In this document: in pieces, positions 59,119-64,000 of the stretch
How positions within the stretch are numbered: position 1 is the stretch's first letter
Layout of the letters: each line of letters begins with the position of its first letter
Assembly: GCA_963728535.1 (NCBI GenBank)
Contig: CAVSKK010000001.1
Location: forward strand, 2,170,001-2,234,000
From: VAXT01 sp963728535
GTDB lineage: Bacteria > Actinomycetota > Thermoleophilia > Gaiellales > Gaiellaceae
Direction: 5' to 3'
Length of the DNA: 64,000 nt
Notes under the pieces: generated by a model
Seen by the model: the letters and a program-made list of their open reading frames with translations, nothing else
The model's database searches: none
Told to the model about the DNA's origin: nothing
Translations under genes and position numbers: made by a program

Positions 59119-59729
59119 CTCAGAGCCCCATCCTCTCGAACCTGCTCACACGTGCTCGAGGTGCGGAGCGCAGCGCCGAGCTCGGGATCGAGCTCGGCAA
59201 TGTCGGTGAGCGTCTGCGCGCCGCTCGTGAGCACGCCCCCGATCGTCTGCGCCGCTCCCGTGAGCTGCTCGACCGACTCCTCGAGGGAGTCCGCCTCGTC
59301 GTCGAGCGAGTCCTGCGAGTCCTCGAGATCGCTCAAGGCAGAGTCGGCCCAGTCGGAGACCTGTCCAGCCGCCGCCTCGCCCTCAGGAGTGTCGGGAATG
59401 CCCGCGTTGTCTACGCCCTCGACGAGCGTCTCGGCCGCTTGCACGCTGCGTTCCAGGCCCACGCGAATGAACCCCGTTCGGCCCTGCGGTGTCTCCGACT
59501 GCGGTTCCTCACCGCCTGTGAGGACCGCGCTGGGAGTTCGGAGGTCGTCGACGATCGACTCCAGCTCGCCGCGCCAGACGCCGACGGAGCCGCACACGTT
59601 CTGCGCCCACTTGCCGGCGCTGACGGTCTCGTCGCGGTCGTCACGGTTTCCGATCAGAGCGGTGACGCCGAGCACCAGCAGAACACCGACCACGATGCCG
59701 ACGATCCAGCTGAGCGGGCTGCGCTTCAC
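59115..59729 (-). CDS. Membrane-anchored protein, unknown
   Basis: A 204-aa protein with one N-terminal TM helix (SPLSWIVGIVVGVLLVLGVTALIG), then a Ser/Asp/Glu-rich helical domain (DWADSALSDLEDSQDSLDDE, EESVEQLTGAAQTIGG) and two Cys (NVCGS, STCEQ). It sits between pepD and the Dcu transporter, 3 nt after the pepD stop. Family unknown. Confidence 0.72.
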   Translation of the reverse strand: MKRSPLSWIVGIVVGVLLVLGVTALIGNRDDRDETVSAGKWAQNVCGSVGVWRGELESIVDDLRTPSAVLTGGEEPQSETPQGRTGFIRVGLERSVQAAETLVEGVDNAGIPDTPEGEAAAGQVSDWADSALSDLEDSQDSLDDEADSLEESVEQLTGAAQTIGGVLTSGAQTLTDIAELDPELGAALRTSSTCEQVREDGALR

Positions 59730-59732
59730 GTC

Positions 59733-61214
59733 CTACTTCTTCCCCGGATCGGACAACTCGTCGACGACGCCGACGAGCAGCTTCCAGAAGCGCTCCACCG
59801 TAGGGATGCTAACCCGCTCGTCGGGCGAATGCGGCCCTTCGATCTGCGGACCAATCGCCAGCATGTCGAGCCGACCGCTGACCTTGCTCCCGATGACAGC
59901 CGTCTCGAGACCCGCATGGATCGCCGTCACCACCGGGGGCTCACCGAAGAGCCGCTCGTAAACCGTGCGCGCGACTGCCAGCACCTCCGAGTCGAGGTCG
60001 GGTCGCCAGCCGTTGTAGTTGTGTTTCACCTCGAGCGTGCCGCCGGCTAGGCGTGCGGCGGCCTCGAGGGCGGCGATCACCTCGGGCATTGCCGAATCGT
60101 TGGAGGAACGCGTGAGGCTGTGCAGCGTCAGGCGTTCGCCCTCGGTGGCGGCCTCGCCGAGTGACGTGCTCGTCTCGACGAGCTTGTCGAAATCGGGGCT
60201 CATCGCGAGCGGTCCCGTTGGTACGAGCGCGACGACATCGAGGAGCGTGGCCGTTGCCTCTTCCGTCCAGGCGTCAGCGGCTTCGCCGGCGGTCTCGATC
60301 GCCACGGTCGCTCCCGGATCTGTCTTCGAGTACGCGTCTCGCACGACCGCGGTTGCCGACTCGACCGCGGCCCGGAACGCGTCCTCCTGGTCGCGCGGGA
60401 CCGAGCAGACAGCTACGGCGTCGCGGGGGATGGCGTTACGGCTCTTGCCGCCGTCCAGTGAGACGAGCCGGAACGGCGCGCTCGCGTGCGCCTCACGCAA
60501 CACGCGGCCGAGCACCTTGATCGCGTTCGCGTGTCCGAGGGCGATCTGGACGCCGGAGTGGCCGCCGAGTCCCTCACCGGCCGCGATCGACAGCGTGACT
60601 GCGTCCGGCGAGCACGCCGCGCGGGGTGCGTCGACCTTGATCCAGGTGTCGGTGCTCCCGGCGCATCCGACTGTGAGAGTGCGGTCCTCCTCGCTGTCGA
60701 GGTTGATCAGGGTCGCGCCCGTGAGCTTTGATCCGTCGAGCGCGTTCGCACCCTCGAGCCCGACCTCTTCGGCCACCGTCATCAGCAGCTCGAGCGGCCC
60801 GTGCGGCAGCGACTCGTCCTCGACCAGCGCCATCATCGCCGCGATTGCGACCCCGTCGTCGGCGCCGAGCGTCGTTCCGTCCGCGGTCAGCCACTCGCCG
60901 TCGCGGACGAGCTCGATGCGGCCCTCCGCCGGGTCGTTGGGGCTCGAAGGATCGCGCTCGCACACGATGTCCAAGTGCCCCTGGAGCATCAGGGTCGGCG
61001 CGTTCTCGCGTCCAGGGCTCGCCGGGACGCGGATCACGAGGTTCCTGCCGGCGTCCTGCTCGACCTCGAAGCCCTGCCGATCGGCCCACTCGCGAACGTG
61101 CTCGATCGCGGGCTCCTCCAGGCGTGACGGGCGCGCGATTTTCGTCAGCGTCTCGAAGTGCGCCCAGAAGGAGCGGGGCTCGAGCCCGGTCAGTGCCGAT
61201 TCCTTCGTTGCCAT
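59733..61214 (-). CDS. pepD: Aminoacyl-histidine dipeptidase (M20)
   Basis: A 493-aa metallopeptidase that cleaves Xaa-His dipeptides. Blocks LQGHLDIVCERDPSSPNDP, TTLGADDGVAIAAMMALVED, MTVAEEVGLEGANALDGS and NLDSEEDRTLTVGCAGS carry the zinc ligands. First gene of a four-gene operon with two transporters, which suggests a peptide/amino-acid salvage unit. GGGAGGAG precedes the ATG. Confidence 0.93.
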   Translation of the reverse strand: MATKESALTGLEPRSFWAHFETLTKIARPSRLEEPAIEHVREWADRQGFEVEQDAGRNLVIRVPASPGRENAPTLMLQGHLDIVCERDPSSPNDPAEGRIELVRDGEWLTADGTTLGADDGVAIAAMMALVEDESLPHGPLELLMTVAEEVGLEGANALDGSKLTGATLINLDSEEDRTLTVGCAGSTDTWIKVDAPRAACSPDAVTLSIAAGEGLGGHSGVQIALGHANAIKVLGRVLREAHASAPFRLVSLDGGKSRNAIPRDAVAVCSVPRDQEDAFRAAVESATAVVRDAYSKTDPGATVAIETAGEAADAWTEEATATLLDVVALVPTGPLAMSPDFDKLVETSTSLGEAATEGERLTLHSLTRSSNDSAMPEVIAALEAAARLAGGTLEVKHNYNGWRPDLDSEVLAVARTVYERLFGEPPVVTAIHAGLETAVIGSKVSGRLDMLAIGPQIEGPHSPDERVSIPTVERFWKLLVGVVDELSDPGKK

Positions 61215-61346
61215 TCCGCCGCTCCTCCCGCTCTCTCACACCCATCCCGGAACGCGAAGGCCGAGCTTAGAACACTTCGGATTTACGAGGCGTCATCCAG
61301 ACGAGGTGATCTCCCTCGGCCCCGCGACGGGCGGGCTAGTGCTAGC

Positions 61347-61562
61347 TCACTCGTCGTCGTCTTCCCACTCCTTCCTCTTCTTGCGGTCGACGGACCATGA
61401 GATCAGACAGAGGACACCGCCGAAGAACACGAACGCCCCTATGAATCCCCACCTCCACCAGGCTCCGCTGACCAGAAGGAAGACCAGCACCGCGCCGACG
61501 GTAACCGCCAGGATCACACCGACCATTCCCAACCAGAACTTCGATCCAAGACCTTCTTCCAC
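61347..61562 (-). CDS. Small membrane protein, 71 aa
   Basis: A 71-aa protein with two TM segments (FWLGMVGVILAVTVGAVLVFLL and GFIGAFVFFGGVLCLISWSV) and a charged C-terminus (DRKKRKEWEDDDE). GGAGA lies 4 nt before the GTG start. Unknown function. Confidence 0.7.
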   Translation of the reverse strand: MEEGLGSKFWLGMVGVILAVTVGAVLVFLLVSGAWWRWGFIGAFVFFGGVLCLISWSVDRKKRKEWEDDDE

Positions 61563-61723
61563 GCTGTCTCCTTTGGCTTGCAGGGGTCTCGTCTTGGTTT
61601 ACAAACCTTCGGGCATCGTACGCCGGATGTCGGCTAAGTAGGCGCCGCTCGCGCTCCGCGCCGACATCGGCCCGGAGTACCAGTCAGGTCTCCTCCGCAA
61701 TGTCGGCACGGTAGATTCGCCTG

Positions 61724-63343
61724 ATGCGCCGGTGGTTGCCCCTGGTCATCCTTGCTGCTGCGCAGTTCGTGATGGTGCTCGACTCGAGCGTAATGAACGT
61801 CTCGATCTCGCAGATCGTGGCCGACCTCGATACGACGGTGACGGGCGTGCAAGCCGCCATCACCGCGTACACGCTGGTGATGGCGGCGTTCATGCTCGTG
61901 GGGGCGAAGCTTGGAGATATCTGGGGGCGTGACCGTGCGTTCGGTCTCGGTCTTGCGGTGTACGGGCTTGGCTCGTTGACGACGGCACTGAGCCCGAACC
62001 TTTACGTGCTGCTTTTCGGCTGGTCGCTTGTCGAGGGGCTCGGAGCGGTGCTGGTGATCCCGGCCATCGCGGCGCTCGTCGCGGCGAATTATGAGGGCAA
62101 GGACCGGGCGTTCGCCTACGGGATCATCGGTGGGGTGGCCGGGGCGGCGATCGCAGTCGGCCCTGTGATCGGTGGTTTCGTGACGACGTACTACTCCTGG
62201 CGGCTCGTGTTCGTAGGGGAAGTCGTGATCGTCATCGCGATCCTCCTCGTGCGTAAGCGGATGCAGCCCGCGCCGCGGCCCGACCACCCGCCGCGGCTCG
62301 ATTTCGTCGGCGCCGCCTTGTCGGCCGCAGGCCTCGGCTCGATCGTTTTCGGCATCCTCCAAAGCAGTAAGTGGGGCTGGCTGCACCCCCTCGACGCGCC
62401 GACCATCGGAGGCCATGAAGTCACCCCGCTCGGCTTTTCGCTGGTGCCGTTCCTGATCGCCGGCGGCGTTTTTCTCCTCTGGTTCTTCAGCTTGTGGGAG
62501 GAACGGCGGGAGCGGCTCGACCAGGACACGCTGCTCGAACGCGCACTGCTCGGCATCAAGTCGCTGCGTGCCGGATTGAGCGCCCTGATGTCGCAGCAAC
62601 TGGTGCTGATGGGCACCTTCTTCGTCCTTCCGGTCTACCTTCAGGTCGTCCTGGGGCTCGACGCGTTCGAGACCGGTAAACGGCTGCTGCCGATGTCGGC
62701 GACGATGCTCATCGCCGCGCTCGCCGGCCCCAAGCTCGCCGTCCGGCTTGCGCCGAGGCTCGTCGTGCAGCTCGGCCTCGCCGCAATGGTGGTCGCAGCC
62801 CTCGTCCTCGTTGGCACGATCGACGTTGAGCTGAACGCGGGCTGGTTCAAGCTCGCGCTGGCGTTGTTCGGTGTCGGCGCCGGTCTGATGATGTCGCAGC
62901 TCGGCAATGTCATCATGTCCTCGGCGCCGCCCGGGAAGACGAACGAGGCGGGCGGCCTCCAGGGCACCGCCCAGAACCTCGGCGCCTCGCTTGGAACAGC
63001 CCTGATCGGCTCCGTCCTGCTGACCGGCCTGCTCACGGGCTTCACAACCCGCATCGCCGAAAACCCCGCGCTTCCCGAACCCGTGCGTGCGCAGATCGCG
63101 GCCGCGACCCAGCAAGGGATCGAGATCGTTACGACCGAGCAGGCGAACGCCGCCGCGGTCTCGGCCGGGCTCAGCCCTGCCGAGGCGGACGCAGCCACCG
63201 CTGACTATTCCGAGGCCCAGCTCGAGGCATTGAAGAGGGCGATGCTCGCCGTGGCGCTGCTCGCGCTCCTCTCGCTTCCCTTCACACGCCACCTGCCCAG
63301 CAGAAGGTCGAGAGCAGAGCCAGGCGCCACAGCGTCGCCCTGA
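61724..63343 (+). CDS. MFS transporter, DHA2 (14-TMS) drug exporter family
   Basis: A 539-aa transporter of the EmrB/QacA type: VMVLDSSVMNVSISQIVADL (motif D1), GAKLGDIWGRDRAFGLG (motif A), GIIGGVAGAAIAVGPVIGGF (motif C). TAGATT is 6 nt before the ATG. It likely exports amphiphilic compounds; no TetR-type regulator is adjacent. Confidence 0.88.
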   Translation: MRRWLPLVILAAAQFVMVLDSSVMNVSISQIVADLDTTVTGVQAAITAYTLVMAAFMLVGAKLGDIWGRDRAFGLGLAVYGLGSLTTALSPNLYVLLFGWSLVEGLGAVLVIPAIAALVAANYEGKDRAFAYGIIGGVAGAAIAVGPVIGGFVTTYYSWRLVFVGEVVIVIAILLVRKRMQPAPRPDHPPRLDFVGAALSAAGLGSIVFGILQSSKWGWLHPLDAPTIGGHEVTPLGFSLVPFLIAGGVFLLWFFSLWEERRERLDQDTLLERALLGIKSLRAGLSALMSQQLVLMGTFFVLPVYLQVVLGLDAFETGKRLLPMSATMLIAALAGPKLAVRLAPRLVVQLGLAAMVVAALVLVGTIDVELNAGWFKLALALFGVGAGLMMSQLGNVIMSSAPPGKTNEAGGLQGTAQNLGASLGTALIGSVLLTGLLTGFTTRIAENPALPEPVRAQIAAATQQGIEIVTTEQANAAAVSAGLSPAEADAATADYSEAQLEALKRAMLAVALLALLSLPFTRHLPSRRSRAEPGATASP

Positions 63344-63411
63344 CCCCGAGCGCCACGCCTGCTCGTCAGGGAACCGACTGGACATGGCGCAACCAGCGCC
63401 CCGATCCGTAT

Positions 63412-63425
63412 GATCACCGGTGATC
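63412..63425. promoter_or_regulatory. Palindrome over a -10-like box
   Basis: GATCACCGGTGATC is a perfect 14-bp palindrome overlapping TATGAT (63409-63414), 62 bp before the PLDc_N-SHOCT gene. An operator is possible. Confidence 0.35.
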
Positions 63426-63486
63426 CCGCCGGCGCGGTCTTGGCCGCCGACCGGTGTACCCGCTCGAACTCAGGAGGCCCCCCCGA

Positions 63487-63882
63487 ATGGTGCTTGGAGC
63501 TGATTACCCGTTTCTCGACGTGTTCTGGTCGATGCTCGTTTTCTTCTTGTGGGTCATGTGGTTCATGCTGCTGTTCCACATCATCGGAGACATCTTCCGC
63601 CGGCGTGATGCGAGCGGCGGGAAGAAGACCCTCTGGCTCCTCTTTGTGCTCTTCGCCCCGTTCCTCGGCGCCTTCGTCTACCTGATCGCCAACAGCGACG
63701 ATATGGCGCGGCGGGGGGCAGAACAGGTGGCCGCGCAACAGGCCCAGACGGACGAGTACGTCCGGTCGGTCGCCGGCTCGTCCGGCGCGGCAGCAGAGAT
63801 CGAGAAGGCCAAGGGGCTGCTCGAAAGCGGCGCCATCAATCAGCAGGAGTACGACGCGATCAAGGCCAAGGCGCTCGCCTGA
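63487..63882 (+). CDS. PLDc_N-SHOCT membrane protein
   Basis: A 131-aa protein, two TM segments (VFWSMLVFFLWVMWFMLLFHII and LWLLFVLFAPFLGAFVYLIA) as in PLDc_N and a C-terminal SHOCT motif (EIEKAKGLLESGAINQQEYDAIKAKAL). AGGAGG with 8 nt spacing fixes ATG 63487. Function unknown. Confidence 0.82.
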   Translation: MVLGADYPFLDVFWSMLVFFLWVMWFMLLFHIIGDIFRRRDASGGKKTLWLLFVLFAPFLGAFVYLIANSDDMARRGAEQVAAQQAQTDEYVRSVAGSSGAAAEIEKAKGLLESGAINQQEYDAIKAKALA

Positions 63883-64000
63883 CCTGAGAGGACGGCGGTC
63901 CGCCCGGCGCGGTGGCTGCAAGCGCAGTCCCGGGCCAGGCGGCCGCGACGCTTGCGCCGAGCAGGAGGACCTCGACCGCGACGTACACCACCACCAAGAA
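63860..64000 (-). CDS. C-terminal fragment of a possible membrane protein (runs past window edge)
   Basis: The minus-strand frame from 64000 reads FLVVVYVAVEVLLLGASVAA then AWPGTALAATAPGGPP and ends SSQVRRAPWP, a TM helix and tail. Its stop (63860-63862) overlaps the preceding gene by 23 bp. Support is one hydrophobic segment and GC3 only. Confidence 0.35.
   Translation of the reverse strand, partial: FLVVVYVAVEVLLLGASVAAAWPGTALAATAPGGPPSSQVRRAPWP

Noticed and set aside
57589..59961. Very long plus-strand open frame (about 790 codons)
   Set aside because: It is antisense to the Dcu and APC genes, has low-complexity Arg/Asp/His-rich translation, and the opposite strand has strong homology.

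Overview
The window is about 64 kb of high-GC, gene-dense DNA. It most resembles a soil actinobacterium, probably of the deep-branching Thermoleophilia type (Gaiella/Solirubrobacter-like). The evidence is strong GC bias at third codon positions, many GTG and TTG starts, a complete 14-gene nuo operon, class II fumarase, a CIRCE-controlled groES-groEL, a TrxR-like ferredoxin reductase and many starts with a -10 hexamer only 6-7 nt upstream. The placement is inferred from gene content; there is no rRNA gene here.

Layout. 1-2.2 kb: the 3' end of ychF, then a small arsenic/metal locus: an ArsR-family sensor, a thioredoxin-type ArsC, and, divergent from them, an 18-residue peptide with three CC pairs that has its own promoter and Shine-Dalgarno. 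2.2-5.3 kb: DUF1015, inositol-monophosphatase-like and Mrp genes. 5.3-12 kb: a secreted protein, a shortened Ldh-family gene, a translationally coupled five-gene operon (UPF0173 hydrolase, 87-aa protein, DUF1028, two cupin-TPR paralogues), a membrane class III cyclase and a small membrane protein. 12-26.1 kb: nuoA to nuoN on the minus strand, packed by overlaps except for a repeat-bearing 139 bp gap between nuoF and nuoG. 26.2-29.5 kb: an A-type Fe-S carrier, the ferredoxin reductase, a zinc-ribbon protein and fumC.

29.6-33.8 kb: a large secreted subtilase with a wide Asp-His insertion, a frameshifted remnant and a lipoprotein. 33.8-42.1 kb: lipA, a secreted protein, a membrane HD-GYP protein, a cupin and the minus-strand operon E1alpha-E1beta-E2-DUF2007-lipB, in which the oxo-acid dehydrogenase sits with the enzymes that make its lipoyl cofactor. 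42.2-49.5 kb: membrane proteins (UPF0104, HdeD-like, K+ channel, AI-2E family, broken BrkB), an MBL hydrolase, SHOCT and zinc-ribbon proteins. 49.2-55 kb: ASCH, Nudix, groES-groEL, small ORFs and a hairpin-rich gap, a sulfite-oxidase-like molybdoenzyme, YgfZ, a cupredoxin lipoprotein and tRNA-Arg(GCG). 55-64 kb: a cardiolipin-synthase-like PLD protein, a pepD/Dcu/APC operon, an MFS exporter and a PLDc_N-SHOCT protein.

Most of the window is ordinary core metabolism. The parts worth a second look are the Cys-rich peptide with its shared ArsR-type operator, divergent gene pairs only 19-21 bp apart whose -10 boxes overlap, a CCCTCG-WW-CGAGGG palindrome upstream of unrelated genes, the repeat element inside the nuo operon, and the cupin-TPR pair.
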